A stretch of 64,000 nt of DNA from an uncultured Pelagibacteraceae bacterium (GTDB taxonomy: Bacteria > Pseudomonadota > Alphaproteobacteria > Pelagibacterales > Pelagibacteraceae). Positions 38,894-50,949 of this stretch are shown here, one piece after another. The notes beneath the pieces are model-generated. The model was not told the DNA's origin. It saw only the letters and a list, made by a program, of their open reading frames with translations, and made no database searches. The translations under genes and the position numbers were made by a program. The DNA is taken from assembly GCA_902625945.1 (NCBI GenBank), contig CACODG010000004.1, forward strand, positions 1-64,000, written 5' to 3'. The number at the start of each line of letters is the position of its first letter. The first letter of the stretch is position 1.

Positions 38894-40246
38894 ATGTTTG
38901 AAAATTTAACGAATAAATTAGAAAGTATTTTTTCTAAGCTAAAAAGTGCTCCCTCATTGACTGAGGAACAAGTTGACTCTGGATTAAAAGAAATACGATT
39001 AGCTTTATTAGAAGCTGATGTAGCTCTTCCTGTCACTAAAGCATTTATAGCTAATGTAAAACCAAAAGCTATTGGTAAAGAAATTATAAAATCAACATCT
39101 GCTGGACAAACGATAGTTAAAATTGTCTACGATGAATTAGTTAATATTTTAGGCTCCAAAAATGAGGAACTTAACTTCAAAGCTGTCCCACCAGTTTCAC
39201 TTTTATTAGTTGGATTACAGGGTTCAGGTAAAACTACTTCTGCAGCAAAGTTAGCAAAAAATATAGAGAAAAATTATAAAAAAAAAGTAATGGTAGCTAG
39301 TTTAGATGTTTATAGGCCAGCTGCTCAAGAACAACTTAAATTACTTGCTGAAGCAAATGGAATTCAATGTTTGCCGATTGTTGAGAAGCAACAACCAATA
39401 GACATTACTAAAAGAGCACTAAATGCAGCTAACCTTAACGGCTCAGATGTTATTATATTTGATACCGCAGGAAGAACCCAGATAGACTTACCCATGATGT
39501 CTGAGATTAAGCAAATAAAAGATATTACAAAACCAGCAGAAACAATTTTAGTAGCTGACTCTTTGACAGGACAAATAGCTGTAAATGTTGCAAAAGAATT
39601 TGACATTGCTGTTAATCTTTCTGGAATTATTCTTACACGAGTTGATGGTGACGCAAGAGGTGGTGCAGCATTGAGCATGAAACACGTGACGGGAAAACCA
39701 ATTAAATATATCGGAGTTGGAGAAAAAATTACTGATCTTGAACTTTTCCATCCTGATAGATTAGCCAACAGAATATTAGGAATGGGTGATGTTATTACTT
39801 TAGTAGAGAAAGCCCAACAAGATTTAAGTGATGAAAAAATTAAAGAAACAGAAGATGAATTAAAAAAAGGAATATTTACAATGGACTCATATCTTTCTCA
39901 GCTAAGACAAATGAAAAAAATGGGAGGCATGGAAGGAGTTATGTCTATGTTGCCAGGAGTGAATAAAATGAAAGCAAAAATGGATCAAGCGAATATTGAT
40001 GAAAAAATGCTAGTGGAAAACGAAGCAATTATTTTATCAATGACTAAAAATGAGAGAGAAAATCCAAAAATTATTAGCGGATCAAGGAGGAAAAGAATTT
40101 CTAAAGGAGCAGGTGTAGATGTTTCAAAAATTAATAAACTATTGAAACAATTTAAAATGATGTCAGACATGATGAAAAAAATGTCTCAAGGTAAAAAAAT
40201 TCCATCTGGAATGATCCCAGATGAAATGTTCAATCAACTAAAATGA
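38894..40246 (+). CDS. ffh: signal recognition particle protein Ffh
   Basis: MFENLTNKLESIFSKLK, LLLVGLQGSGKTTSAAKLA, LDVYRPAAQEQLKLLA, FDTAGRTQIDLPMM, Met-rich M domain. Start taken as ATG 38894 rather than GTG 38876. Confidence 0.98.
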   Translation: MFENLTNKLESIFSKLKSAPSLTEEQVDSGLKEIRLALLEADVALPVTKAFIANVKPKAIGKEIIKSTSAGQTIVKIVYDELVNILGSKNEELNFKAVPPVSLLLVGLQGSGKTTSAAKLAKNIEKNYKKKVMVASLDVYRPAAQEQLKLLAEANGIQCLPIVEKQQPIDITKRALNAANLNGSDVIIFDTAGRTQIDLPMMSEIKQIKDITKPAETILVADSLTGQIAVNVAKEFDIAVNLSGIILTRVDGDARGGAALSMKHVTGKPIKYIGVGEKITDLELFHPDRLANRILGMGDVITLVEKAQQDLSDEKIKETEDELKKGIFTMDSYLSQLRQMKKMGGMEGVMSMLPGVNKMKAKMDQANIDEKMLVENEAIILSMTKNERENPKIISGSRRKRISKGAGVDVSKINKLLKQFKMMSDMMKKMSQGKKIPSGMIPDEMFNQLK

Positions 40247-40256
40247 AAGGTATAAA

Positions 40257-40811
40257 ATGTTAAGAATAAGACTATCAATGGGTGGCGTAAGAAAAAGACC
40301 TATTTATAAAATTGTAATTGCTGACAGTAGATATCCAAGAGATGGAAAATTTATTGAAAAAATTGGTTCTTACAATCCATTGCTTCCAAAAGATAAAAAG
40401 GAAAGAATTAAAGTAGAAGCAGAAAGAGTAAAATATTGGATGAGTAAAGGGGCTCAACCAACGATGAGAGTTTCTAGATTACTTGGAGAGGTACAGTTAA
40501 TGCCAATGCCAAAACCTGGAAACAATCCTCAAAAGGCGATTCCTAAAAAAGATAGAAAAAAAGCTGAAGGAGATAAAAAAGAAGAAACAAAAAAAGATGC
40601 TCCAGCAGCTGAGGGCAAAAAACCAGATCAAAAAGCTGACGCAAAAAAAGATGAACCTAAAAAGGAAGAACCAAAGAAGGAAGAACCAAAGAAGGAAGAA
40701 CCTAAAAAGGAACAACCTAAAGCAGAAGCTAAAAAAGAAGAGTCAAAGAAGGAAGAACCTAAAGCAGAAGCTAAAAAGGAAGAGCCAAAGAAGGAAGAGA
40801 AAAAGGCTTAA
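40257..40811 (+). CDS. rpsP: 30S ribosomal protein S16 with low-complexity C-terminal tail
   Basis: MLRIRLSMGGVRKRPIYKIVIADSRYPRDGKFIEKIGSYNPLLPK core, then a long K/E/P/A-rich tail. Confidence 0.97.
   Translation: MLRIRLSMGGVRKRPIYKIVIADSRYPRDGKFIEKIGSYNPLLPKDKKERIKVEAERVKYWMSKGAQPTMRVSRLLGEVQLMPMPKPGNNPQKAIPKKDRKKAEGDKKEETKKDAPAAEGKKPDQKADAKKDEPKKEEPKKEEPKKEEPKKEQPKAEAKKEESKKEEPKAEAKKEEPKKEEKKA
40654..40808 (+). repeat. degenerate tandem repeat encoding (K/A)KKEEPK units in the S16 tail
   Basis: Repeated 15-bp units such as AAGGAAGAACCAAAG and longer CCTAAAGCAGAAGCTAAAAA units read directly. Confidence 0.85.
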
Positions 40812-40828
40812 CTAAAAGGTAAATAAAG

Positions 40829-41521
40829 ATGTTAGAAGTAAAAATTTTTACTTTATATCCGGATTTATTTCCTGGACCCTTGAATATCGGAATATATAAA
40901 AAGGCAAAAGAAAACAAAATTTGGGATCTGAAAGTAATAGATATAAGAGATTATTCTACAGATAAACATAATTCTGTAGATGATACCCCTTTTGGAGGTG
41001 GAAATGGAATGCTTTTGCGTCCCGATATATTAGCCTCTGCACTTGATCAGAATATAAAAAAAGGAGAAAAAATTATTTACTTATCTCCTAGGGGAAAAAA
41101 ATTTGATCAAAATGAAGCTAGATCTTTAAGCAAAGAAAAAAAATTGAACATTATTTGTGGACATTTTGAGGGTATTGATCAAAGACTTTTGGAAACAAGA
41201 AATATTAAAGAATATAGTCTTGGTGATTTCATTCTTTCAGGTGGTGAGACAGCGTCTTTTGTTTTTGTTGATGCACTCGTAAGACTATTACCAGGAGTGC
41301 TTGGAAATGAAAATTCAGCTAAAGAAGAAAGTTTTGAAAATTATCTTTTAGAATATCCTCAATACACAAAACCCAGAGAATGGGAAGGTAAAAGACCGCC
41401 AGAGGTCTTATTTTCAGGTGATCATGCCAAAATAAAAGGGTGGCGTTTGTCTCAATCAGAGGCTATAACACGTCGCCAGAGACCTGATCTTTGGAAAAAA
41501 TATTTAGAGAAAAAAAAATGA
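40829..41521 (+). CDS. trmD: tRNA (guanine-N1)-methyltransferase
   Basis: [62 protein letters not shown]. Confidence 0.97.
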   Translation: MLEVKIFTLYPDLFPGPLNIGIYKKAKENKIWDLKVIDIRDYSTDKHNSVDDTPFGGGNGMLLRPDILASALDQNIKKGEKIIYLSPRGKKFDQNEARSLSKEKKLNIICGHFEGIDQRLLETRNIKEYSLGDFILSGGETASFVFVDALVRLLPGVLGNENSAKEESFENYLLEYPQYTKPREWEGKRPPEVLFSGDHAKIKGWRLSQSEAITRRQRPDLWKKYLEKKK

Positions 41522-42027
41522 AAAATATCGAAGACATAAACAAAGCAGCGATTAAAAAAATAGTTGCTAACAAAAAAATTACAGAATTTTCTCCAGGAGA
41601 CACAATAAGAGTTGGTGTTAAAATTGTAGAGGGTAAAAGAGAAAGAATTCAATATTTCGAAGGTGTTTGTATAGCAAAAAAAAATAGGGACATAAATTCC
41701 TCTTTTACAGTTAGAAAAATATCATTCGGTGAAGGTGTAGAAAGGACATTTGCTCTTTATAGTCCTAATGTTGACTCAATAAAAGTAATTAGATCAGGAA
41801 AAGTAAGAAGGGCAAAACTTTATTACTTAAGAGATAGAAAAGGAAAATCTGCAAGGATTGCTGAAAAAATTAAAAAAAAAATTGGAGTTGATGTAACAGT
41901 CAAACCTGAGGAAACAAAATTAAAACCGACTGAGCCTATTAATCAGAAGACAAAAGTCGAAGAAGTTAAGAATGAGGATCAAAAAGTCGAGGCTAAAGCT
42001 GAGAAGCCAATCAGCGAAAAAAAATAA
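41518..42027 (+). CDS. rplS: 50S ribosomal protein L19 with charged C-terminal tail
   Basis: [34 protein letters not shown]...[41 protein letters not shown]; start at ATG 41518 overlapping the trmD stop. Confidence 0.97.
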   Translation: MKNIEDINKAAIKKIVANKKITEFSPGDTIRVGVKIVEGKRERIQYFEGVCIAKKNRDINSSFTVRKISFGEGVERTFALYSPNVDSIKVIRSGKVRRAKLYYLRDRKGKSARIAEKIKKKIGVDVTVKPEETKLKPTEPINQKTKVEEVKNEDQKVEAKAEKPISEKK

Positions 42028-42033
42028 AATTTA

Positions 42034-43431
42034 ATGTCTAAAACTCTATACGATAAGATATGGGAAAACCATCTTGTTCATGAACAAAGCGATGGAACAT
42101 CATTAATTTATGTTGATAGACATTTAGTCCATGAAGTTACAAGCCCCCAAGCATTTGAAGGACTAAGATTGCAAAAAAGAAAAGTTAGACGGCCAGAATT
42201 AACTCTTGCAGTGCCTGACCACAATGTTCCTACAACTGACAGGTCTAAAGGCATAAATGATGAAGACTCTAGAATACAAGTAGAAACATTAAGAAAAAAT
42301 TGCAAAGACTTTGGAGTAAAACTTTTTGATGTTAATGATAAGCGTCAAGGTATAGTCCATATTATAGGACCTGAACAAGGCTTCACTCAACCAGGAACGG
42401 TTATAGTATGTGGCGATAGCCATACTGCTACACATGGAGCATTCGGTGCGTTAGCCTTTGGAATAGGAACATCTGAAGTCGAACATGTTCTTGCCACGCA
42501 AACTTTAATGCAGAAGAAATCAAAAAATCTAAGAATAAACGTAAATGGCAATTTACCAAAGGGTGTTACTGCAAAAGATGTAATATTAAAAATTATTGGC
42601 ACAATTGGAACTGCGGGTGGAACTGGATATGTAGTTGAATTCGCTGGAGACGTTATAAAAAACTTAAGCATGGAAGAAAGAATGACCGTTTGCAATATGA
42701 CTATTGAAGCTGGCGCCAGAGCGGGTTTAATCGCACCTGATGAAAAGACATTCAGTTATTTAGAAGGTAAAACGATGTCACCTAAAGGTGAAAATTGGGC
42801 TAAAGCTGTAGAATTTTGGAAGACTTTGTATTCTGACAAAGACTGCAAATTTGATAAAGAAATTAATATTGATGGGAAAAACATAGAACCATTGGTTACC
42901 TGGGGGACTTCGCCACAAGATGTATCACCAGTAACTGGTATTGTACCTGATCCTGAAGAAGAAAAGAATGAAGATAGAAAAATGGCTATGAAAAGATCTC
43001 TAGAATATATGGGGTTAAAAGCAAACACTAAAATTTCAGATATAAAGATTGATAAGATTTTTATAGGTAGCTGCACTAATGGAAGAATAGAGGACCTGAG
43101 ATTGGCTGCTGATCTTTTAAAAGGCAAAAGGATTGCCGACAATGTCAGCGCTATGGTCGTACCGGGATCCGGGTTAGTTAAAGAGCAAGCCGAAAAAGAA
43201 GGGTTAGATAAAATTTTTAAAAATGCAGGTTTTGAATGGAGGGAACCTGGCTGTTCTATGTGTTTAGGTATGAATCCAGATCAATTAAAGCCGAAAGAAA
43301 GATGCGCATCAACATCAAATAGAAATTTTGAGGGTAGACAAGGTCGTGGTGGAAGAACACATTTAGTTAGTCCAGGCATGGCTATTGCAGCTGCAATTAA
43401 GGGGCGATTAACAGACGTGAGAGAAATATAG
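42034..43431 (+). CDS. leuC: 3-isopropylmalate dehydratase large subunit
   Basis: [62 protein letters not shown]. Confidence 0.98.
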   Translation: MSKTLYDKIWENHLVHEQSDGTSLIYVDRHLVHEVTSPQAFEGLRLQKRKVRRPELTLAVPDHNVPTTDRSKGINDEDSRIQVETLRKNCKDFGVKLFDVNDKRQGIVHIIGPEQGFTQPGTVIVCGDSHTATHGAFGALAFGIGTSEVEHVLATQTLMQKKSKNLRINVNGNLPKGVTAKDVILKIIGTIGTAGGTGYVVEFAGDVIKNLSMEERMTVCNMTIEAGARAGLIAPDEKTFSYLEGKTMSPKGENWAKAVEFWKTLYSDKDCKFDKEINIDGKNIEPLVTWGTSPQDVSPVTGIVPDPEEEKNEDRKMAMKRSLEYMGLKANTKISDIKIDKIFIGSCTNGRIEDLRLAADLLKGKRIADNVSAMVVPGSGLVKEQAEKEGLDKIFKNAGFEWREPGCSMCLGMNPDQLKPKERCASTSNRNFEGRQGRGGRTHLVSPGMAIAAAIKGRLTDVREI

Positions 43432-43432
43432 A

Positions 43433-44038
43433 ATGGAAAAATTTAATAATTTAAAATCAATACCATCATATTTGTCATTACAAAATATTGATACAGATAT
43501 GATTATCCCTAAGCAATTTTTAAAAACGATTAAAAGAACAGGTTTAGGTAAAAGTCTGTTTTATGAAATGCGATATGATGAAAACGGAAAAAAAATTGCT
43601 GATTTTATTCTTAATAAGGAACCGTATAACAAATCTAAAATTCTTTTAGCTGGTAAAAATTTTGGATGCGGTTCATCCAGAGAGCATGCTCCATGGGCAC
43701 TTTCTGATTTTGGTATAAAAAGTGTAGTAAGCTCGAGCTTTGCAGATATTTTTTACAATAATTGTTTTAAAAATGGAATCCTTCCAATTAAGATTGACGA
43801 TAAAATTGTAGTTGAGTTAGCTGAGTATTGTAAAAGGAAAGAAGAAATTGAAATAAATTTAGAAAAGCAAGAAATAAAATACGGAAACAAAATTGTGAAG
43901 TTTGAACTAGATGCCTTTAAAAAGAAGTGTTTGATGGAAGGACTAGATGATATAGCCCTATCGATGGAAAAAATTTCTAAAATAGACGACTATGAAGAAA
44001 AATTACAAAATACAAAACCTTGGGTTTTAAATAAATAA
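43433..44038 (+). CDS. leuD: 3-isopropylmalate dehydratase small subunit
   Basis: [59 protein letters not shown]. Confidence 0.97.
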   Translation: MEKFNNLKSIPSYLSLQNIDTDMIIPKQFLKTIKRTGLGKSLFYEMRYDENGKKIADFILNKEPYNKSKILLAGKNFGCGSSREHAPWALSDFGIKSVVSSSFADIFYNNCFKNGILPIKIDDKIVVELAEYCKRKEEIEINLEKQEIKYGNKIVKFELDAFKKKCLMEGLDDIALSMEKISKIDDYEEKLQNTKPWVLNK

Positions 44039-45138
44039 TGTCTAAAACTAGGAAAATTTTACTTTTACCTGGCGACGGTATTGGTCCAGAGGTAATTGCT
44101 GAAGTAAGAAAAATACTAGATTGGATGAATAAAACAAAATCTTTAGATTTTGTTTTAAGCCAAGAGCTAATTGGAGGCGCATCTATCGATGCCAATAAAG
44201 TTCCAATTACAGATGAGGTTTTTTATAAATCTTTAGAGTCAGATGCAGTAATACTAGGTGCATGCGGTGGACCTAAATGGGATAACTTGGAATTTTCAAA
44301 AAAACCTGAGAGAGCTCTTTTAAAACTTAGAAAAGAATTAAAATTATTTGCCAACTTAAGACCTGCAATTTGTTTCAAACAATTAGTTGACTCCTCAACT
44401 CTTAAACCAGAAATCGTATCAGGTTTAGATATAATGATAGTAAGAGAACTAACTGGCGGTATTTATTTCGGTGAACCAAGAGGCATTGAGCCAATAGAAA
44501 ATAATCAAAGGAAGGGTGTTAATACCCACACTTATACAACATCAGAAATTCATAGGATTGCTCGTGTGGCTTTCGATTTGGCAAAAAAAAGAAGAAACAA
44601 AGTTACATCTTGTGAAAAATCAAATGTAATGGAAGCAGGCGTGTTATGGAGAGAAGAAGTCCAGGTAATAAAAGATAAAGAGTTTCAAAAAGTTGAGCTT
44701 AATCACATGTTAGCTGACAACTGTGCTATGCAACTTTTAAGGTATCCAAAACAGTTCGATGTAATATTAGCTGATAATCTGTTTGGTGACATGTTGTCTG
44801 ATGAGGCCGCTATGTTAACTGGCTCTCTTGGTCTTTTACCTTCTGCCTCGTTAGGCTCAAAAGATAAAAACGGGAGAATTAGATCTCTTTACGAACCTGT
44901 TCACGGGTCAGCTCCAGATATTGAAGGTAAAAATATAGCAAATCCAATTGCTACAATTTTAAGTTTATCAATGGCTTTAAGATATTCTTTGGACCTCGGT
45001 AAAGAAGCTGACCAAATTGATAAGGCAGTTCAAAGCGTTCTTGACGAGGGTTTAAGAACTAAAGATATAATGTCAAAAAATACGAAAGAAGTTTCAACAA
45101 CTGACATGGGTGATGCAATTATTGCAAAATTGAAATAA
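44038..45138 (+). CDS. leuB: 3-isopropylmalate dehydrogenase
   Basis: [68 protein letters not shown]. Confidence 0.98.
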   Translation: MSKTRKILLLPGDGIGPEVIAEVRKILDWMNKTKSLDFVLSQELIGGASIDANKVPITDEVFYKSLESDAVILGACGGPKWDNLEFSKKPERALLKLRKELKLFANLRPAICFKQLVDSSTLKPEIVSGLDIMIVRELTGGIYFGEPRGIEPIENNQRKGVNTHTYTTSEIHRIARVAFDLAKKRRNKVTSCEKSNVMEAGVLWREEVQVIKDKEFQKVELNHMLADNCAMQLLRYPKQFDVILADNLFGDMLSDEAAMLTGSLGLLPSASLGSKDKNGRIRSLYEPVHGSAPDIEGKNIANPIATILSLSMALRYSLDLGKEADQIDKAVQSVLDEGLRTKDIMSKNTKEVSTTDMGDAIIAKLK

Positions 45139-45149
45139 AGTAAATTGTT

Positions 45150-46142
45150 ATGAATTTTGCAATAATTGGTGCCTCAGGTAATGTTGGAAGAAAAACGATT
45201 GAAATTTTAGAAAAATCTAAAATAAAACTCGATAATCTTTTTTTAGTGGCTTCGGCAAAAAGTGCAGGCAAGAAAATTAAATTTAGAAATAAAGAAATTG
45301 AGATTGAGGTTTTAGAAAATTATGATTTTTCCAAAGCACAAATTACTTTTTTTGCAGCAGGAAGTAAAATTGCAAAAGAATGGGCTCCAAAAGCATCAAA
45401 AAAAACAATTATAATTGACAACTCAAGTTATTTTAGGATGCAAAAAGATGTTCCTCTAGTTGTTTCAGAAGTTAATCCTGAAGCACTTGATAAACATAAT
45501 AATATAATTTCAAATCCGAACTGCTCAACAATGCAAATGGTTTTAGCATTAAAACCTTTACATGACGAGTACAAAATTAAAAGAGTAATAGTCTCAACTT
45601 ACCAAGCTGTATCTGGTGCAGGCAAAGCATCTATGGATGAGCTCTTCGATCAATCAAAAAAATATTTAGATGGAAAAAAAATTAATTCCCAAAATTTTAC
45701 GAAACAAATAGCATTTAATTTAATACCCCATATCGATGTCTTTGAAAAAGATGGGTATACAAAAGAGGAATTGAAAATGACTAATGAGACAAAAAAAATC
45801 TTAGATGACGAAATTGAAGTTACGGCAACTTGCGTAAGAGTTCCCGTAAAAACAGGGCATTCCGAGTCGATCAATATTGAATTTGAAAACCTTTATGACT
45901 TTGAAAATATAATTAAGATTCTTCAAACAGCTCCTGGATGTAAAGTAGTTGATGAAAGAAAAGATGGAGGCTATATGACTCCTTTAGAGGCTGAAGGCGA
46001 CTATACAACTTTTATTTCTAGGATTAGAAAGGACAATTCTAATATTAAGGCTATAAATTTGTGGGTAGTTTCTGATAATTTATTAAAAGGAGCGGCTTTA
46101 AATACAGTTCAAATAGCAGAGAGTTTGATGAAAAAAATATAA
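45150..46142 (+). CDS. asd: aspartate-semialdehyde dehydrogenase
   Basis: FAIIGASGNVGRKTIEIL, SNPNCSTMQMVLALKPLHD, VSTYQAVSGAGKASMDEL. Confidence 0.97.
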   Translation: MNFAIIGASGNVGRKTIEILEKSKIKLDNLFLVASAKSAGKKIKFRNKEIEIEVLENYDFSKAQITFFAAGSKIAKEWAPKASKKTIIIDNSSYFRMQKDVPLVVSEVNPEALDKHNNIISNPNCSTMQMVLALKPLHDEYKIKRVIVSTYQAVSGAGKASMDELFDQSKKYLDGKKINSQNFTKQIAFNLIPHIDVFEKDGYTKEELKMTNETKKILDDEIEVTATCVRVPVKTGHSESINIEFENLYDFENIIKILQTAPGCKVVDERKDGGYMTPLEAEGDYTTFISRIRKDNSNIKAINLWVVSDNLLKGAALNTVQIAESLMKKI

Positions 46143-46162
46143 CTTTGGTTTATAAGTCAAAT

Positions 46163-46546
46163 ATGGAAAATAATAATCCTTTAAGTCCTCATCTTCAAAT
46201 TTACAGATGGCAAATATCTTCTTTGTTATCTATTACACATAGAATAGTTGGTGTAATTAATTTTTTTGCAATAATTTTAATTTGCCTTTGGGCAATACTA
46301 ATAACTTTTAGTCAAAATAATTATTCATCTATAAATTTGTTTTTAAACACAAGTTTTGGAAAATTTTTTGTTATTTCATTATGTTGGACTTTTAGCTTTC
46401 ATATTTTAAATGAATTAAGACATTTAATTTGGGATGCTGGGTATGGATTTGATTTAAAAGTTGCGAAAATTTCAGGTATAATTGTTTTCATTGGTTCATT
46501 TGTATTAACAATTTTATTTTATATTTTAGGGAGAAATATTTTTTAA
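46163..46546 (+). CDS. sdhC: succinate dehydrogenase cytochrome b556 subunit
   Basis: NPLSPHLQIYRWQISSLLSITHRIVGV...SFHILNELRHLIWDAGYGFD; start at ATG 46163 preferred. Confidence 0.95.
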   Translation: MENNNPLSPHLQIYRWQISSLLSITHRIVGVINFFAIILICLWAILITFSQNNYSSINLFLNTSFGKFFVISLCWTFSFHILNELRHLIWDAGYGFDLKVAKISGIIVFIGSFVLTILFYILGRNIF

Positions 46547-46873
46547 ATGCACACATCAACAAAAAAATGGCTTTTTACTAAAATTAGTTCATTAATTTTG
46601 ATCCCTTTGATGGCTTGGTTCTTATTAAATTTTGTCTCAATTTATGATAAGAATCATTCTCAAATACTAATTTTTTTTTCTGAACAACCGTCAAAAATAT
46701 TATTTTCAGTATTCATTATTATAGCTTTCTTTTTTTCAGCACTAACAATAAGTGAGATTTTTGAGGATTATTTACATGACGAGAAAATCAAAAATGTCGC
46801 AAATAAAGCTCTATATTTATTTGCTATACTAGTTCCTTTATTAACAATTTTAAGTATATATAACCTAAAATAA
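46547..46873 (+). CDS. sdhD: succinate dehydrogenase hydrophobic membrane anchor
   Basis: Three-TM protein between sdhC and sdhA. Confidence 0.92.
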   Translation: MHTSTKKWLFTKISSLILIPLMAWFLLNFVSIYDKNHSQILIFFSEQPSKILFSVFIIIAFFFSALTISEIFEDYLHDEKIKNVANKALYLFAILVPLLTILSIYNLK

Positions 46874-48649
46874 ATGAGTGCATATAAAATTATAGATCAT
46901 GAATACGATGTCGTAGTTCTTGGAGCTGGAGGTTCAGGTTTAAGAGCTGCAGTTGGATTATCAGAAGCAGGTTTAAAAACTGCATGTATATCAAAAGTTT
47001 TTCCAACTCGAAGTCACACTTCAGCAGCCCAAGGAGGTATTTCTGCAGCTTTAGGAAACATGGGCGAAGATGATTGGAGATGGCACATGTATGATACAGT
47101 TAAGGGTTCCGATTGGCTTGGTGATCAAGATGCAATAGAATATCTATGTAAAGAGGCTCCAAGAGCTGTTGTTGAGCTAGAAAGGTATGGTGTTCCTTTT
47201 AGTAGAACTGATGATGGAAAAATTTATCAGAGACCATTTGGAGGAATGACTAAAAATTATGGTAACGGCACAGCTCAAAGAACATGTGCAGCTGCTGACA
47301 GAACAGGCCACGCTATTTTGCATACTCTATACGGACAAGCACTTAAACAAAACACAGAATTTTTTATTGAATACTTTGCTCTAGATTTAATTATGAAAAA
47401 TGGAGAATGCAAAGGAGTTATAGCTTGGAATTTAACAGACGGAACAATTCATAGATTTAGATCTCATATAACCATAATTGCAACTGGAGGATACGGGAAA
47501 GTTTACTATTCCGCTACATCTGCTCATACATGCACTGGAGATGGTAATGCCATGGTATTAAGAGCCGGCTTGCCTTTACAAGACATGGAATTTGTTCAAT
47601 TTCACCCAACAGGAATTTACGGAGTTGGTTGTTTAATCACGGAAGGTGTAAGAGGGGAAGGCGGATTTTTAGTAAATGGAAAAGGTGAGAGATTTATGGA
47701 AAGGTATGCGCCCAATGCTAAAGATTTAGCATCTAGGGATGTAGTAAGTAGGTCTATGGAGATGGAAATTAATGAGGGTAGAGGTGTGGGAAAAAATAAG
47801 GACCATATTAATTTACACTTAGATCACATAGATAAAAAAGTTATAGATGAGAGGCTTCCTGGAATTTCAGAAGCTGCCAAAACGTTTGCTAACGTCGATG
47901 TTAGCAAAGAACCAATCCCAGTTGTACCTACGGTGCACTACAATATGGGAGGTATACCAACAAACTATAAAGCAGAAGTTTTAACACTCAATGGTTCTGA
48001 AAAAACTGTGCCTGGTTTAATGGCAATAGGTGAAGCAGCTTGTGTTTCAGTTCACGGTGCAAATAGGTTAGGCTCAAACTCTTTAATAGACCTAGTTGTT
48101 TTTGGAAGAGCAGCGGCTAAAAGAGCTAGTGAAATTATAAAACCGGGGAAACCTCATGAAGAAGTCTCGAAATTAGAAACAGATAAATGTTTGGAAAGAT
48201 TTGATAAAATAAGGAATTCAGAAGGTTCTACAAAAACTTCAGAGTTAAGACTAAAAATGCAAAAAACTATGCAGTCAAAATGTGCTGTTTTCAGGACTGA
48301 AAAAACTTTAAAAGAGGGTGTTGAACAAATCCGAGAGCCTTATGAGTGCATGAGCGATATTTCTGTGAAAGACAAGTCTTTATTATTTAATACTGATTTA
48401 GTCGAAACTTTAGAATTTGATAATTTAATAAGCCAGGCATTAACAACTATGGACTCAGCTTATAATCGAAAAGAGAGCAGAGGTGCGCATGCGAGAGAAG
48501 ATTTCACGAAGAGAGACGATAAAAACTTCATGAAACATACATTAGCTTGGCAAAATGGAAAAAAAGTTCAAATAAAATATAGAGATGTCCATTCTAGAAC
48601 TCTTACTAACGATGTTCAATATTTTCCTCCTAAGGAGAGAGTTTATTAA
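46874..48649 (+). CDS. sdhA: succinate dehydrogenase flavoprotein subunit
   Basis: [74 protein letters not shown]. Confidence 0.99.
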   Translation: MSAYKIIDHEYDVVVLGAGGSGLRAAVGLSEAGLKTACISKVFPTRSHTSAAQGGISAALGNMGEDDWRWHMYDTVKGSDWLGDQDAIEYLCKEAPRAVVELERYGVPFSRTDDGKIYQRPFGGMTKNYGNGTAQRTCAAADRTGHAILHTLYGQALKQNTEFFIEYFALDLIMKNGECKGVIAWNLTDGTIHRFRSHITIIATGGYGKVYYSATSAHTCTGDGNAMVLRAGLPLQDMEFVQFHPTGIYGVGCLITEGVRGEGGFLVNGKGERFMERYAPNAKDLASRDVVSRSMEMEINEGRGVGKNKDHINLHLDHIDKKVIDERLPGISEAAKTFANVDVSKEPIPVVPTVHYNMGGIPTNYKAEVLTLNGSEKTVPGLMAIGEAACVSVHGANRLGSNSLIDLVVFGRAAAKRASEIIKPGKPHEEVSKLETDKCLERFDKIRNSEGSTKTSELRLKMQKTMQSKCAVFRTEKTLKEGVEQIREPYECMSDISVKDKSLLFNTDLVETLEFDNLISQALTTMDSAYNRKESRGAHAREDFTKRDDKNFMKHTLAWQNGKKVQIKYRDVHSRTLTNDVQYFPPKERVY

Positions 48650-49425
48650 TGGCCCAATTTAGCCTGCCGCAAAATTCTAAAATAGAGGTAGGAAATTATC
48701 ATAGAGATAAAACAAATTCAAAAAATCTTCGAAAAATAAACATATATAGATGGGATCCGACTACAGGAAAAAATCCTAGAATTGATACATATGAAGTTGA
48801 TATGAACAATTGTGGTCCAAAGGTTTTAGATATTTTATTCAAGATTAAAAATGAAATAGATCCTTCTTTAACTTTTAGAAGATCTTGTGCACATGGTGTT
48901 TGTGGATCTTGTGCAATGAATATTGATGGTGTAAATGGTTTGGCTTGTATTAAATCACATACAGATATTAAAGGGGACCTTAATATTTACCCTTTACCAC
49001 ATTTAAAAGTTGTGAAAGATTTAATTGGTGACCTCACAACTTTATACAAACAATATGAGTCAATTCAGCCTTGGTTAAAAGTCGATCAAACAGGACAAGA
49101 GAAAACTGAACTTAAACAATCTCAGAAAGATAGGGAAAAATTAGATGGATACTATGAATGTATATTATGTGCTTGTTGTTCTACATCGTGTCCGAGTTAT
49201 TGGTGGAATGGTGATAAATATTTGGGACCAGCTGTTTTACTCCAAGCATATCGTTGGATAAATGATAGTAGAGATGGTGATAAAAAAGAGAGATTAAAAA
49301 AAGTAGCTGATGAATTAAAATTATATAGGTGTCATACTATTATGAATTGTACAAATTCTTGTCCCAAGGGCCTTAATCCTGCAAAAGCCATCGGCTCTAT
49401 TAAAAAAATGCTTGCAACAAGTTAA
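48649..49425 (+). CDS. sdhB: succinate dehydrogenase iron-sulfur subunit
   Basis: [68 protein letters not shown]. Confidence 0.99.
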   Translation: MAQFSLPQNSKIEVGNYHRDKTNSKNLRKINIYRWDPTTGKNPRIDTYEVDMNNCGPKVLDILFKIKNEIDPSLTFRRSCAHGVCGSCAMNIDGVNGLACIKSHTDIKGDLNIYPLPHLKVVKDLIGDLTTLYKQYESIQPWLKVDQTGQEKTELKQSQKDREKLDGYYECILCACCSTSCPSYWWNGDKYLGPAVLLQAYRWINDSRDGDKKERLKKVADELKLYRCHTIMNCTNSCPKGLNPAKAIGSIKKMLATS

Positions 49426-49448
49426 AAGCTTATTTATTCAATTACATC

Positions 49449-50942
49449 ATGAAAACTATTCAGCATTTTGTTAATGGTAAAAACTTCTCTGGTGACTCAA
49501 AGAGACTTGGCAAAGTTTTTAATCCCGCAACTGGAGAACAATGTGCAGATGTAAAATTAGCTACAACGAAAGATGTTAACAATGCTGTCGATAATGCAAA
49601 AAAGGCATTTGTGAAATGGTCAAATACACCCCCTCTTCAAAGAGCAAGAATAATGTTTAAATTTAAAGAATTAATTGAAAAAAATTCAGATGTTCTCACA
49701 AAAATAATTGTATCAGAACATGGAAAAGTTTATGAAGATGCAAAAGGTTCATTAACAAGAGGACTAGAAGTTGTAGAGTATGCTTGCGGTATTCCTCAAT
49801 TATTGAAAGGTGAATTTACAGAAAATGTCGGCTCTAATGTTGACAGCTGGTCGGTTAGACAACCTTTAGGTGTTTGTGCTGGAGTTACTCCTTTCAATTT
49901 TCCTGCAATGGTTCCTATGTGGATGTTTCCAATGGCAATAGCTTGCGGAAACTCATTTGTTTTAAAGCCTTCAGAAAAAGATCCTTCTTGTTCAATAAAA
50001 TTAGCAGAACTTCTCAAAGATGCTGGTTTACCTGATGGAGTTTTTAATGTTGTTAACGGAGACAAGGAGGCAGTTGATGCTCTAATAAATAATAAAGATG
50101 TTGTCGCAATGAGTTTTGTTGGATCCACGCCTATTGCAAAATATATTTATGAAAATTGTGCAAAAAATGAGAAAAGGGTTCAAGCCTTAGGAGGAGCAAA
50201 AAACCATTGTGTAGTTATGCCTGATTGTGATTTAGATCAAGCTGTCAATGGATTGATGGGTGCTGCATATGGTTCAGCTGGTGAAAGATGTATGGCGCAA
50301 TCTGTTGCAGTTGCAGTTGGAGGTATAGGAGATAAATTAGTTGAATCATTAGCAAAAAAAGTTGAAGCATTAAAAGTTGGGCCTGGTATGGATAAGGAAT
50401 CTGAAATGGGGCCGTTAGTAACTAAAGAACATTTAGATAAAGTGAGAGGCTATGTAGACATCGGGGAAAAAGAGGGAGCTAAATTGATTGTTGATGGAAG
50501 AGACTTTAAAATTCAAGGGTATGAAAATGGTTTTTTCATTGGAGGCTGTTTATTTGATCACGTAAAAAAAAATATGAGAATATATAAAGAAGAGATATTT
50601 GGTCCAGTACTATCAGTAGTTAGAGTTAAAGATTTTGACGAAGCATTACAATTAGTCAACGATCATGAATTTGGTAATGGAGTTAGCATATTTACAAGGG
50701 ACGGAGACTCTGGAAGAACGTTTTCAAATAAAGCCAAAATAGGAATGATAGGTATCAACATTCCTATTCCTGTGCCTATGGCATTTCACAGTTTTGGAGG
50801 CTGGAAAAGATCTTTATTTGGAGATCAACACATGCATGGTCCTGAAGGCGTGAGGTTCTATACTAAATTAAAGACTATTACATCTAGATGGCCATCAGGA
50901 TTAAGATCTGACCCTGAATTTGTAATGCCAACCATGAAATAA
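49449..50942 (+). CDS. mmsA: CoA-acylating methylmalonate-semialdehyde dehydrogenase
   Basis: [82 protein letters not shown]. Confidence 0.95.
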   Translation: MKTIQHFVNGKNFSGDSKRLGKVFNPATGEQCADVKLATTKDVNNAVDNAKKAFVKWSNTPPLQRARIMFKFKELIEKNSDVLTKIIVSEHGKVYEDAKGSLTRGLEVVEYACGIPQLLKGEFTENVGSNVDSWSVRQPLGVCAGVTPFNFPAMVPMWMFPMAIACGNSFVLKPSEKDPSCSIKLAELLKDAGLPDGVFNVVNGDKEAVDALINNKDVVAMSFVGSTPIAKYIYENCAKNEKRVQALGGAKNHCVVMPDCDLDQAVNGLMGAAYGSAGERCMAQSVAVAVGGIGDKLVESLAKKVEALKVGPGMDKESEMGPLVTKEHLDKVRGYVDIGEKEGAKLIVDGRDFKIQGYENGFFIGGCLFDHVKKNMRIYKEEIFGPVLSVVRVKDFDEALQLVNDHEFGNGVSIFTRDGDSGRTFSNKAKIGMIGINIPIPVPMAFHSFGGWKRSLFGDQHMHGPEGVRFYTKLKTITSRWPSGLRSDPEFVMPTMK

Positions 50943-50949
50943 TTTAAAA

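Noticed and set aside
40654-40808. CRISPR-like repeats
   Set aside because: In-frame degenerate coding repeat without spacers; no CRISPR array or cas genes in the window.
40597-40815. 72-aa Lys-rich ORF overlapping rpsP in another frame
   Set aside because: Created by the purine-rich tandem repeat of the S16 tail, which is open in several frames.
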